A DNA stretch of 43,085 bases. It comes from an uncultured Erysipelotrichaceae bacterium (GTDB lineage Bacteria > Bacillota_I > Bacilli_A > RFN20 > CAG-826). The stretch is from positions 1-43,085 of the forward strand of contig ONCO01000010.1 in NCBI GenBank assembly GCA_900316365.1, written 5' to 3'. Every line of letters begins with the position of its first letter. The first letter of the stretch is position 1. The notes beneath the pieces are model-generated. The model worked only from the letters and a program-made list of their open reading frames with translations, ran no database searches and was not told the DNA's origin. The position numbers and the translations under genes were made by a program. This document shows, one piece after another, positions 8,986 to 17,336 of the stretch.

Positions 8986-9687
8986 TTAGTTATAGTGCCT
9001 TAGGTAGGCTTGGATGAAGCTCTTTTTCTTGTTCTTGCTGATTTTCAAGAGGTCGTCCCCGATCTTGACGTCGTTTTTGAGAATGGAGTCGACAAAGTCG
9101 AGGTTGACGAGATAGCAGTTGGAGCAGTTGACGAATTTATCATTTGGGAGCTGCTTCTCAATCTCTTTAAGAACACCGCGGGATTGGTAGGTTCCATTCT
9201 TGCAGTGGTAATAGAGGTCATGGATATTGACCTCGATGTATTTGATTTCGTTAAGGGGGATGGACTGATAACCAGACTTGACCTTGACGATGATCTTCTC
9301 GTCATCGGCCTCATCCTTGATCTTCTCTAAGAGCTTATCCAAAACGTCATTGACGTCTATTTGCTTAACCGGCTTAACGATGAAGCCTAAGGCGTTGACG
9401 CTATAGCCATCGATGGCCAGGGAAGAGTAGTTGGTCTCAAAGATGATAGGGACCTTGTTGCCAGCCTCTCTAAGCTTGTGGGCGCATTCCATGCCGGACA
9501 TGAAAGGCATATCGATATCGAGGAAGATAACGTCATAGACCTCGCGTTTATCCTCTAAGAAATTAACGGCACGGGTAAAGATATCGACCGTTCCTTTGAC
9601 GTCGATTTCCTCTAGATGCATATTGATGGCATTTTCTAGCCTCTTTGCGTCTAGTTCGTTGTCATCTACCAGTGCTATTTTCAACAT
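8986..9687 (-). CDS. LytTR-family response regulator (AgrA-like)
   Basis: 233 residues from ATG 9687. The receiver domain (1-120) has the acidic pair in ALVDDNE and the phosphoacceptor in FLDIDMPFMSG (D57). The C-terminal LytTR DNA-binding domain (about 135-233) has IKYIEVNIHDLYYHCKNG and FVNCSNCYLVNLDFVDSI. The upstream start at 9720 was rejected because its extra residues do not fit the receiver fold and GAAGG lies close to 9687. A small TTTGC/GCAAA hairpin brackets that RBS. Likely phosphorylated by the following kinase. Targets are unknown, but the flanking ABC transporter and lipoprotein genes are candidates. Confidence 0.9.
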   Translation of the reverse strand: MLKIALVDDNELDAKRLENAINMHLEEIDVKGTVDIFTRAVNFLEDKREVYDVIFLDIDMPFMSGMECAHKLREAGNKVPIIFETNYSSLAIDGYSVNALGFIVKPVKQIDVNDVLDKLLEKIKDEADDEKIIVKVKSGYQSIPLNEIKYIEVNIHDLYYHCKNGTYQSRGVLKEIEKQLPNDKFVNCSNCYLVNLDFVDSILKNDVKIGDDLLKISKNKKKSFIQAYLRHYN

Positions 9688-9768
9688 GATGTTTGCCTTC
9701 GAGCAAACCAATTTTACCAATTTCTGGTTATCTCTTAAACACCAATGAAGAGAATAAGTAGGCTGCTT

Positions 9769-12036
9769 TTACTTAATTTTCAGGAGTTTTGCCGGCTCCT
9801 TCTTAAGCGGGTTAGATAAGAAGAGAGATAACATGATGGTAGAGACACTAAATGGGGCTAAGATTAACAGAATTATGTGCCAGAACTGGATGGTTAAAAC
9901 GTTGGCGATGAAGAAGAATTCCCTCGCGAGGATCCAGTTGATCAAAGCCGGCATGAAGAAAACAGCGAGGAGGCAAATTACGCTAGAAAATAATGTCAGG
10001 ATCAGCGTTTCCTTAAAGAACAAAGAGAAGATGTTACTTTTCGTTGCTCCATAAGCGCGATATAGGCCGATATGTCTTCTTTCTAGCGACACGGTTGAAG
10101 AATGAAGATGCAAAAGAATAAGGAAAGCCACGATGGCGTTAAAGGCCGCGACAAAATAAATCAAACGCGCGATAACCTTAATATTTATTGACACAAACTC
10201 CACCAACTGTAGGTGTGGATTATTAAAGACAAATTCCGGGAACGGGCTCTTTAAACCGGCGTGGAGGGAATCATAGATTCTTGTTAGAGCATCCCGATTC
10301 TTGGGGATGGTGAGCAGCGCCTTGGTGTAGTCGCTTACGTCATAGTCTGATAAGGATTTCACATACAATTGCCAGGCAAAGTCGTTTTTGTGGGCGTCTT
10401 TTAATTCATTCGAAAGGCTGTTGTGTGCCCCAGAAGCGGTTGGGTCTCTGTTATCTAGCAATTTCTTATATGGTGAGTAGTCGCTGGAGAATTTGACAAT
10501 TCCTTTGATGGCGAAAATATCGTTGTCTCCTAACCCACCGATGATGAGTTCTTTCCCAATTAACTCCTGATAGGAGAGGCCGATATCGACTATATCGCTG
10601 TAGCCACCATAAGGATAATCTATCATCAATTGGTAGGTGGCTGGGTCTCTATACCCATATCTTCTTATGACATCGGCGGCTTCGGTGGAGATGACTATGT
10701 CACCGCTATCGATCGGATAACCGCCGGCTTCGAAAACGAAGTTGTTTTGCTTAAAGAAGCTTTCATTAGCTTCGGCGAGCCCGGAGAAAGAGGTCGAGGT
10801 GTATTCGTCTTCGAGTGCGTTATGTTTTCCGACCGAGCAATGAAAACTGTGGTTTCCGTCTCTGACCCCCATGATTGGGGTATCGAAAAAGGAAGAGAGT
10901 CGAGCGATATCGTTATCGGTGATGGTGGTGGAATGGCTTGTTCCCGTATCTGCCGTTTTGGTTAAGCAAATATAATCGAGTTTGGCATTGGCGAGGGTCT
11001 CAATGGAATGGGTTCTCTCGTCGTAAGAATTGGCGACTAACGCCGTGCCGAAAAGGCCGCATGTAAGTCCAAGCAAGAAGGAGGGGATCACAAAACGCTT
11101 GGGTCTTTTTCTTATCATGAGGGAAGAAAGACGTTTTGATGGGGAGAAATAACTATGCAATTTCCCTCCGCTTTCCTCGACTTTTAATTCTTCTTTGTCC
11201 TTTTTCGTTGCCTCGAAGTGGCGGGACTTAGGGCCAGCGAATACTTTGGTCGCGCCCCTTTTGAAGAGGTTGTCGTTAAATTCGGGAAGTTCTTCGACGC
11301 TTATGCGGTGGTTCTTCGGAACGAATATCCTGTCATCGGAATAAATGATTTCTCCGCTTTCGCCACCGCTGGTGAGGTCTTTGGCGACTTTTCCGTCGAC
11401 GATTTCGATGATGCGGTCGCCGTATCTATATGCAGCGTCTCTATCGTGGCATGAGGCGATAACCAAACGGTCTTTAGAAAGGTTCTGCAGGATATCAAAG
11501 ATGTTTGCCGAGGTCATCTCGTCGAGGGAGGATGTTGGTTCGTCGCAAATGATAATCTCCGCATTTCTTACAATGGCTCTGGCAATGGAAACCCTTTGCC
11601 TTTCGCCGCCAGATAAATCGGAGACGAGCCTATTTTCAAAGCTTGGAAGGGATACTTTTTTAAGGGCTTCCTTCATGGATTCATTCTTTTCCTCGTCTCT
11701 TTGACCCAGGCCCAACAAGATGTTTTCGGCCACATCTAAGTCTTCGACAAAAGAGCTCTCCTGGAAGATGGAGGCGACATTATGGAAACGGTAGGAAGAT
11801 AAGGAGTAATCATCCATTAACGAGAGGGGACGGCCTCTAAAAAGCACTTCGCCGTGCGTTGGCTTACGCAGTGCCCCGATAATCGAAAGCAAAGTCGATT
11901 TGCCAGATCCGCTTTCGCCGAGGATGAAAACGAAACCGGTACTAGAAAAAGACAAGGAAATGTCCTTAAGCGCGGGCTTAGGGTCCTTGTCTTTACCGAT
12001 GTAAGTTTTGTTTAGGCCCTTTATTTCCAAAAACAT
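9769..12036 (-). CDS. Fused ABC transporter ATPase-FtsX-type permease (MacB-like)
   Basis: 755 residues. The N-terminal ATPase (1-230) has Walker A GESGSGKST (40-48), Q-loop FQESS, signature LSGGERQR (141-148), Walker B IIICDEP (161-167) and H-loop H197. A linker leads to TM1 near 320 (FLLGLTCGLFGTALVA), an extracytoplasmic region of about 300 residues, then three C-terminal TM segments of FtsX/MacB type (VAAFNAIVAFLILL, LFSSVICLLAVFF, HIILLILAPFSVSTIML). Such MacB-type proteins act as mechanotransmitting exporters or as peptide-sensing/resistance modules; a Firmicute ATPase-permease fusion beside a GHKL/LytTR pair suggests antimicrobial peptide response or lipoprotein handling. Function here is inferred. 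A promoter lies at 12081-12108. Confidence 0.85.
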   Translation of the reverse strand: MFLEIKGLNKTYIGKDKDPKPALKDISLSFSSTGFVFILGESGSGKSTLLSIIGALRKPTHGEVLFRGRPLSLMDDYSLSSYRFHNVASIFQESSFVEDLDVAENILLGLGQRDEEKNESMKEALKKVSLPSFENRLVSDLSGGERQRVSIARAIVRNAEIIICDEPTSSLDEMTSANIFDILQNLSKDRLVIASCHDRDAAYRYGDRIIEIVDGKVAKDLTSGGESGEIIYSDDRIFVPKNHRISVEELPEFNDNLFKRGATKVFAGPKSRHFEATKKDKEELKVEESGGKLHSYFSPSKRLSSLMIRKRPKRFVIPSFLLGLTCGLFGTALVANSYDERTHSIETLANAKLDYICLTKTADTGTSHSTTITDNDIARLSSFFDTPIMGVRDGNHSFHCSVGKHNALEDEYTSTSFSGLAEANESFFKQNNFVFEAGGYPIDSGDIVISTEAADVIRRYGYRDPATYQLMIDYPYGGYSDIVDIGLSYQELIGKELIIGGLGDNDIFAIKGIVKFSSDYSPYKKLLDNRDPTASGAHNSLSNELKDAHKNDFAWQLYVKSLSDYDVSDYTKALLTIPKNRDALTRIYDSLHAGLKSPFPEFVFNNPHLQLVEFVSINIKVIARLIYFVAAFNAIVAFLILLHLHSSTVSLERRHIGLYRAYGATKSNIFSLFFKETLILTLFSSVICLLAVFFMPALINWILAREFFFIANVLTIQFWHIILLILAPFSVSTIMLSLFLSNPLKKEPAKLLKIK

Positions 12037-12080
12037 GGCGTGACTTTATTAAAGGTAAGTTATGTTTATGAGCGAATTGG

Positions 12081-12108
12081 ATTCTATCATTCGCGGTTTT
12101 TGAAGCAA
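12081..12108 (-). promoter_or_regulatory. Promoter of the ABC transporter gene
   Basis: On the minus strand TTGCTT (12108-12103) and TAGAAT (12086-12081) are separated by 16 nt, predicting a start about 38 nt before the transporter ATG. No clear Shine-Dalgarno follows. Confidence 0.55.
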
Positions 12109-12199
12109 ACGTGTGGCCATTAGAGTGGTAAATGTTGGTCTTTCAAACAATTTAGGCAGGCAATTTTACTTCTCGACTTATTTTGAGCGCCCATAAAGA

Positions 12200-12225
12200 A
12201 AAGGCAAGGTTTTTTCCTTGCCTTT
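12200..12225 (-). terminator. Terminator after the multi-module lipoprotein gene
   Basis: AAAGGCAAGG pairs perfectly with CCTTGCCTTT (10 bp, 6-nt loop). On the minus strand it is followed by TCTTT. It lies 13 bp beyond the stop codon of the gene ending at 12239. Confidence 0.85.
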
Positions 12226-12238
12226 GGGTTGTTGCTAT

Positions 12239-13819
12239 TTATTCAGCGACTAAGTTGTCGTGGATAGTCCAACTGATAAGTTTGATTGAGCCGCTCTTGT
12301 CGCCGGACGGATTTGGGTCGCACATAAAGCGCATTTTCGCGAAGGAAGTTGGACTTCCGGCAATCATGACCTTGAATTCGGCGGTGTCATTGGCGCCGAC
12401 ATGGAGATAGGCGCAGGTACTGCCGACTCTTTCAAAGCTAGAAGTGCCTTTTTCCGAGCTGATCAAGACGCCGGAGTTTTCGCTATTGCCCTTTACCAAA
12501 GCGGAGGTTGAGATATCGGAATATAGCATTGGGCAGAAGACCACTTCCTCGGAGCCGAGGTTTGTCAATTTGACGGTGGTGTATTCAGCGTTGGTGAAGA
12601 CGAACGTATTATGGTCCGTGATTAAGGCTGGCTCATATTTGCCGCTATTCTGGGTGAAATCGACTTTGATTGATCCATCTTCCATGGCGGTTGATGTGTA
12701 ATGGTCATTGTTATTGATGCCATGGGAGAGAATGTTCACCTCTTGATAGGTTGGCGCGCCTAGTCTTGGGATAACGACTTCGCGAGTTTTGCCGCAGACG
12801 CTGCATTTCTCATAATGGACGCCTTCGGTTTCGGTCGTAGCCGGAATATCGGTTTTGGTATCGTCAGCAACCCATTCGTGGGCGCCTTTCTCGCTGATAA
12901 AGCCATAGCCTTCATCGGTGCAGGTTTTCCAATGGTGGGTATCATCGCTGGAATAGGTTTCGCTGTAGTGGAGGTCGGCGGTGACATAGCCGGTCTCGAT
13001 GATGGTGAAATTGACTTCCTCGGTGTGGACGGCGGTTAAGACGAATTGATCGTAAAGGTTATCGACCATCGGGATGGCGATGTCAGCGATGTCTCCGCCG
13101 GCGATATTCATCTTGAAGTAGCCATCCTTAACCTCGCGGATTTTGGTGTTGGAAGAAGAATCTCTAGAGGTGAGGGTGTATTTGCTGGCATCAGAGGAAT
13201 TGCTGAAGGTTCTTGGCTGTACGCTGGTGTTGCGGTAGCCGAAGCGGAGCTCGATGCGAGAAGCGCCGTCGTTTTTGATTTTGAAGGTATAGGTCACGGC
13301 ATTATCGATTTTATTCGCACTGAAAGAGCGATACATACCTCCGTAAGCGTCGCCGCCGGAGGCCTTGAATGATAAGCCGCGGGTGGATTCGCTCATAGTG
13401 TAGGAGCCTTCGGTAACGAAACCATAATTAACCTTGATCTGTTTTCTTGGGATCGCTCTGGTTTCGATTTCACCACAGGCGCAGGTTCTCTTCTCTACGC
13501 CGTCCTCGGTTTCGGTTGGTTCGCTTACGACGGTCCAATCGCCATAGGCATGCTCATGCTGCTCTTGCTGAGAGCTGGACGATGCCGGTGGGTTCTGATT
13601 GGTGCTAGAAGCAACTGGCGCGGTGGAACTAGAGACGACAGGAGCTTCTTGCGAAGAGGAGACTTTTGGAGCCTCGCTGGAGGAAACTGGAGTTTCGACG
13701 GAACTATTGGTTGGGGCAGCGCTGCTGCTATCGCCATTGTCGCCTTCGTTCCCTCCGCAGGCGGCAAGGATCATAGAGGCGAATAGCGGTAGCGCTAAGA
13801 ATTTGACGACTTTCTTCAT
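12239..13819 (-). CDS. Multi-module surface lipoprotein, probable glycan-binding
   Basis: Lipoprotein of 526 residues (MILAAC, Cys21). A long Ser/Pro/Ala linker (about 25-85) precedes two copies of a His/Cys module: HEHAYGDW...CACGE near 88-125, and THHWKTC...CSVCGKTREVVIPRL near 295-350, a type common in Firmicute surface proteins. Between them lies a beta-rich domain (about 130-260). Residues about 360-526 repeat the module seen at the C-termini of the GH16 enzymes (VGSTCAYLHVGANDTAEFK, SGSIKLISW). No catalytic motif is visible. It starts 22 bp after the GH16 gene on the same strand, so it is probably cotranscribed, and its role is inferred as a substrate-capture partner of that glucanase. 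Confidence 0.75.
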   Translation of the reverse strand: MKKVVKFLALPLFASMILAACGGNEGDNGDSSSAAPTNSSVETPVSSSEAPKVSSSQEAPVVSSSTAPVASSTNQNPPASSSSQQEQHEHAYGDWTVVSEPTETEDGVEKRTCACGEIETRAIPRKQIKVNYGFVTEGSYTMSESTRGLSFKASGGDAYGGMYRSFSANKIDNAVTYTFKIKNDGASRIELRFGYRNTSVQPRTFSNSSDASKYTLTSRDSSSNTKIREVKDGYFKMNIAGGDIADIAIPMVDNLYDQFVLTAVHTEEVNFTIIETGYVTADLHYSETYSSDDTHHWKTCTDEGYGFISEKGAHEWVADDTKTDIPATTETEGVHYEKCSVCGKTREVVIPRLGAPTYQEVNILSHGINNNDHYTSTAMEDGSIKVDFTQNSGKYEPALITDHNTFVFTNAEYTTVKLTNLGSEEVVFCPMLYSDISTSALVKGNSENSGVLISSEKGTSSFERVGSTCAYLHVGANDTAEFKVMIAGSPTSFAKMRFMCDPNPSGDKSGSIKLISWTIHDNLVAE

Positions 13820-13841
13820 AACTCTTTCTCCTTAATTTGTA

Positions 13842-15758
13842 TTAAGCGGCTTTGCCGTAGATACCTTTGATGACGAATTTGCCCTTAGTGGCAACACCGC
13901 CGACAGCGGCGACAATCGAGAAGGATTTCGCATTGCCTTTGAGGGTCATCTTGAACTGGGCGGTTCTGCCGCCAGAAACATAGACATATGGGATGTTCGG
14001 GCTTCCGGAAGAGAAGCGATCGAATCTACCGGTGGATGGGGCGCTGATGAGCTCGCAGGTCTCTGCCAATCCGCCATCGGCGTCTTTGATCTTGAATTGG
14101 TAATGCTCTTCTTTGCGGTTGCAGTTCTTCATCGTGACGATGAGTTCCCTCGCGCCTTTGAGGGTATCGCTGCCGCCATACCAGCCAACCTGTTCGTAGT
14201 TGGAGGCAGGGCAATCATAATCGATCTCGACGCCTTCTTCGGTGTTGGTTACGGTGTAGACGCTGTTGCTGCTAAATTTAGGGCTGAGTTTGGTGTAGCC
14301 CTCGGGGATGGGGGCTAAATCGGTCTCTGGATCGGCGATGCCGTCTAAGGAATAGATCTCCTCAACCGTTCCGGAGGTATCTTCTGGGACATAATCCTGG
14401 ACGCCGCCGAACTTGAAGTCGGTGATGATGAGGTGACCATCTCTTTGACCTTTGCCATCGACGACTGGGCAATCGCCAAAGTCATCGAACATGAAGGTTA
14501 AGCCATTGACGTCCGCGCCGTAGTATCTGAAGGTCATGATGGCCTCTTCGCCAGGCTGGAGGACATAAGTAGCTTCGAGGCTCTTGTTTTTTAGATAAGC
14601 GGAACTCGAGACTTCGCCATTCTTCCAAATGCCCTTGAATGGCACCTGGGTAGAATCGCTTTCTCCGCGATGATCGGCGGTTAAGCGGCAGAGGGCTGGA
14701 TAATCAGCATCATGGAGATTCTTGATCTTGTATTGGACGTAACGCATCTCGCCGATGCCTTCGACGTCGAGCTGGACGCAGCGGTAGTTGGAAGTGATGT
14801 CCTCTTTCTTATAGGAGACTTCCACGCTATCAGTGGCACTTTTATCCGAGACCGTGTAGGCGGTGACGTTACGGAACTTGATGTCTTTGTGGGATAAGGA
14901 ATCAGCCTTTGGGCAGATATCGTATTCGTTAAGCCTTGGTTTTGTGGCTAAGGCTTTGCCGTCTTTATCGGCGATATCGATGCTTTTGTAGTAGCAGAAG
15001 CTTGGGCATTCAGCCTCATCGACTTTGCCCATCCAGGCGACGATGTTCTTATCGGTGGTGGCACCGGCCCAGTGGTTGGCGAGCAATTTGCTCTTGGCCT
15101 TTGGGAGGTTATCGCCTTCGACGCGGTAGACCGGCTGATGGTCAACGTACCAAGTGAGTTCCTTCTCGCCCCAGTAGAAACCATAATGGTGGTATTCCTC
15201 AGAGGCATCGAAGCCGAGGTCATACATGTATTCGTGATGGCCAACGCCATTGACGAAGTAGTTGAATTGGACCTTGGTGGTGTCCTGACCCAAGAATTCG
15301 ATATCGATCTCATCGTGCGGGTTATCGCAATAGAGGAAGAAGGTCGAGGCGGTGCCCTTGACGTTGCTTGGCTTCATTTCGGTGCCGAAGAAACCATATT
15401 GATAATCAAGGGTGCTTCTCATCTCCGCGCCGATATAAGGATCCCCGCTATCGGCTTTGATGCGGGATTCGTCATCTGTGACTTCCAAAAGGAGCCTCAT
15501 GCCGTAGTCGGCGTCATATTGGATGTTGTCTTTGCTCCAGGTGGTGCCGAAGGAGCCATTATTGCTATATCCGTCCGCGCAGCCGATCAAGGTGGCTGGC
15601 TCACCTTCGGTGAAATTGACGTACTTCTCAGCGACGTAAGCTTTGGCCTCATCGGTTTTGCCGATGGTGTTGCCAGAACCGTCGTTATCGCAGCTGGCTA
15701 AGCCAAAAAGAAGCGTGGTGCCGAGAATTAGGGGGAAAAGGGAGCGTTTATTGTTCAT
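13842..15758 (-). CDS. Secreted GH16 beta-glucanase lipoprotein, second copy
   Basis: Lipoprotein of 638 residues (FGLASC, Cys23). The GH16 domain (about 45-275) has the catalytic signature HDEIDIEFLGQDTTKVQFNY with E150, D152 and E154, very close to classical Bacillus lichenases. Two diverged copies of the GH16-associated module follow (about 290-450 and 475-638; AYLKNKSLEATYVLQPGEEA, PYVYVSGGRTAQFKM). Compared with the paralog at 1264 the catalytic cores align well but the modules are more diverged, which argues against a recent duplication. GAGAGG precedes the ATG. A 14-bp motif 57 bp upstream (15815) is shared with the esterase gene at 15852-17147. Confidence 0.88.
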   Translation of the reverse strand: MNNKRSLFPLILGTTLLFGLASCDNDGSGNTIGKTDEAKAYVAEKYVNFTEGEPATLIGCADGYSNNGSFGTTWSKDNIQYDADYGMRLLLEVTDDESRIKADSGDPYIGAEMRSTLDYQYGFFGTEMKPSNVKGTASTFFLYCDNPHDEIDIEFLGQDTTKVQFNYFVNGVGHHEYMYDLGFDASEEYHHYGFYWGEKELTWYVDHQPVYRVEGDNLPKAKSKLLANHWAGATTDKNIVAWMGKVDEAECPSFCYYKSIDIADKDGKALATKPRLNEYDICPKADSLSHKDIKFRNVTAYTVSDKSATDSVEVSYKKEDITSNYRCVQLDVEGIGEMRYVQYKIKNLHDADYPALCRLTADHRGESDSTQVPFKGIWKNGEVSSSAYLKNKSLEATYVLQPGEEAIMTFRYYGADVNGLTFMFDDFGDCPVVDGKGQRDGHLIITDFKFGGVQDYVPEDTSGTVEEIYSLDGIADPETDLAPIPEGYTKLSPKFSSNSVYTVTNTEEGVEIDYDCPASNYEQVGWYGGSDTLKGARELIVTMKNCNRKEEHYQFKIKDADGGLAETCELISAPSTGRFDRFSSGSPNIPYVYVSGGRTAQFKMTLKGNAKSFSIVAAVGGVATKGKFVIKGIYGKAA

Positions 15759-15814
15759 AGTATGCCTCTCTTACGGGTGTAATCTTAGAATCAGGCGATG
15801 GAAGCGTTTACCAA

Positions 15815-15828
15815 TTGGAATAAATGGG
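15815..15828 (-). promoter_or_regulatory. Shared upstream motif, copy 1 (GH16 gene)
   Basis: The minus-strand 14-mer CCCATTTATTCCAA lies 57 bp before the GH16 start codon. The identical 14-mer lies 58 bp before the CE2-like esterase start at 17147. Equal spacing suggests an activator site near -35; the binding factor is unknown. Confidence 0.45.
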
Positions 15829-15851
15829 TATTTTTTTGCCACGATTGGACT

Positions 15852-17147
15852 TTAGTAGGTAAAGCCGTCATCATGCATGGTGAGCTTTAAGGTTTCGCTT
15901 AAGGCTTCCGCGAGTTCCTTGCCGGCGATATGCTGCATGGTCTCGTTTGGATGTCCTGCGCCCGGCATGGTCTTGTCCTTGCTACGTTCGTAGGAGTCGT
16001 ATTTTACGCGCATCAGTGGGTGTGTCAAAGAGTGTTGCTCGTTATACTCGCTGACGATCTGATCCATGATGTCGGCATAGACTTGCTGGATTGGGATGAC
16101 CTCATCTGAGACCACGACCTGGGTAGATGGATAGGTCTGGAAGATGGTGTCGAGGAATTCGATGTATTTGCTCTTATATTTGTTTAAGGCCATGTTGTAG
16201 GCGGTGGTGTCCTTCTTGAATTTGGCCAAATAAGAGCCATCGTTCGCGCCTAAAGCGATGACGACGACATCTGGGATATAAAGGTTATTGTCCCAGGCGA
16301 TTGGTTTAGTGACGTTCCAGTCGTTATCCGCTCTAGAGAACATTGCGGGGATATTATCCGGCTCGCCCTTTGCGTATTCGGATTTATAGATTGGATAACC
16401 GCCGCAGGAGATTAACGATGCATCGGCGTTGAGGTAGTTGGCGGCAAAGTTAGCAAAGCTCTTCATGGAATTCTCGCATCTGGTGGAGAAGTTCTCATAG
16501 AAATCTGGGGATTCGACGGCATAGCCGCAGGTGACGGAATCGCCATAGAATTCCATCTTTAGATCTAATTGCTTGGCTTTGACCGGAAGGAGAGTGCCAT
16601 CGGTGGAGATAGACTTAATAGCGACCTTGGAGTTATTGATTTCGCTCCTCTTGTAGATTCTGACTGTGTGTTCCTTATTCTCTAATCCGTGCGCGAGTAC
16701 TACGTGCGGGTGCGAGAAGTAGCCGCCTGTTTTACCTTCGGCGTTGGAATGATCCAAGGAGGTAAGCTGGATCGGGGTGGCGTGAGAAGGGTCATAGTCG
16801 TTATCGATGCAGACGGCGATATATGGGCGGTCCTTATCTCTATCCGCGTTGGTGGTATATAGATGGGCCTCGAGGGTGGTGCCGACGAAGGTAACTTCAA
16901 AGCCGGCGTTGCTCCAAGAGAAGAATTCGGCGTTTAATCCGTTATCCTTATAGTGGCGTCCATGCCACTTGAAGTACTCAGTATCATTTATGGTCTTGGT
17001 GTCCTTAACGGTATAAGGCGCGACGTTGGAGACGACCCCGAATTCGCGGTCAACCTTGTCGTAGTAAGACTTATTGCCGTTAGAGGAGCCACAGCCCGTG
17101 GCCATAAAGAGAGTCAAAAACAATGGGAATATGCGTTTACGGTTCAT
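15852..17147 (-). CDS. CE2-like SGNH acetylesterase lipoprotein
   Basis: Lipoprotein of 431 residues (FMATGC, Cys19). It has the two-domain architecture of carbohydrate esterase family 2: an N-terminal jelly-roll (about 45-190, RHYKDNGLNAEFFSWSNAGFE) and a C-terminal SGNH domain. Block I EFYGDSVTCGYAVE gives S204, IALGANDGS gives G300 and N302, and GAGHPNE gives H399. The Asp normally three residues before the His is Gly396, so a Ser-His dyad may operate, as described for some CE2 enzymes. The expected reaction is removal of acetyl groups from plant polysaccharides outside the cell. Its GGAGG-led start is clear. Divergent from the phosphatase at 17337; likely functional partner of the GH16 downstream. 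Confidence 0.87.
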   Translation of the reverse strand: MNRKRIFPLFLTLFMATGCGSSNGNKSYYDKVDREFGVVSNVAPYTVKDTKTINDTEYFKWHGRHYKDNGLNAEFFSWSNAGFEVTFVGTTLEAHLYTTNADRDKDRPYIAVCIDNDYDPSHATPIQLTSLDHSNAEGKTGGYFSHPHVVLAHGLENKEHTVRIYKRSEINNSKVAIKSISTDGTLLPVKAKQLDLKMEFYGDSVTCGYAVESPDFYENFSTRCENSMKSFANFAANYLNADASLISCGGYPIYKSEYAKGEPDNIPAMFSRADNDWNVTKPIAWDNNLYIPDVVVIALGANDGSYLAKFKKDTTAYNMALNKYKSKYIEFLDTIFQTYPSTQVVVSDEVIPIQQVYADIMDQIVSEYNEQHSLTHPLMRVKYDSYERSKDKTMPGAGHPNETMQHIAGKELAEALSETLKLTMHDDGFTY

Positions 17148-17204
17148 AGTAAACCTCCACTTCTATGGTGGATTATATCTAGGGTATATATCCCGATTGT
17201 TTGC

Positions 17205-17218
17205 TTGGAATAAATGGG
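17205..17218 (-). promoter_or_regulatory. Shared upstream motif, copy 2 (CE2-like esterase gene)
   Basis: Second exact copy of minus-strand CCCATTTATTCCAA, 58 bp before the esterase start. A TATAAT lies between motif and start (17172-17177, minus strand), consistent with a regulator site upstream of the promoter core. A related CCATTTATAAATAGGG sits in front of the divergent phosphatase at 17307-17322. Confidence 0.45.
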
Positions 17219-17336
17219 CGAAAAATTATCGTAATGGTTTCTTCCCTTTGCTAATTATGCCCAAAAATAACCAAATTAAGATAAAACGAGAAAGGGCGTC
17301 CCTCTTCCATTTATAAATAGGGCGAGGTTTGAGAAT

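Noticed and set aside
7699..9768. Agr-type quorum-sensing locus
   Set aside because: The kinase and regulator are AgrC/AgrA-like, but no AgrB peptidase and no short AgrD-like peptide is encoded beside them on either strand.
15072..15701. Long open frame of 209 codons antisense to the second GH16 gene
   Set aside because: The opposite strand encodes an unmistakable GH16 domain; this frame has low-complexity Val/Asp-rich composition typical of a shadow frame and no RBS.
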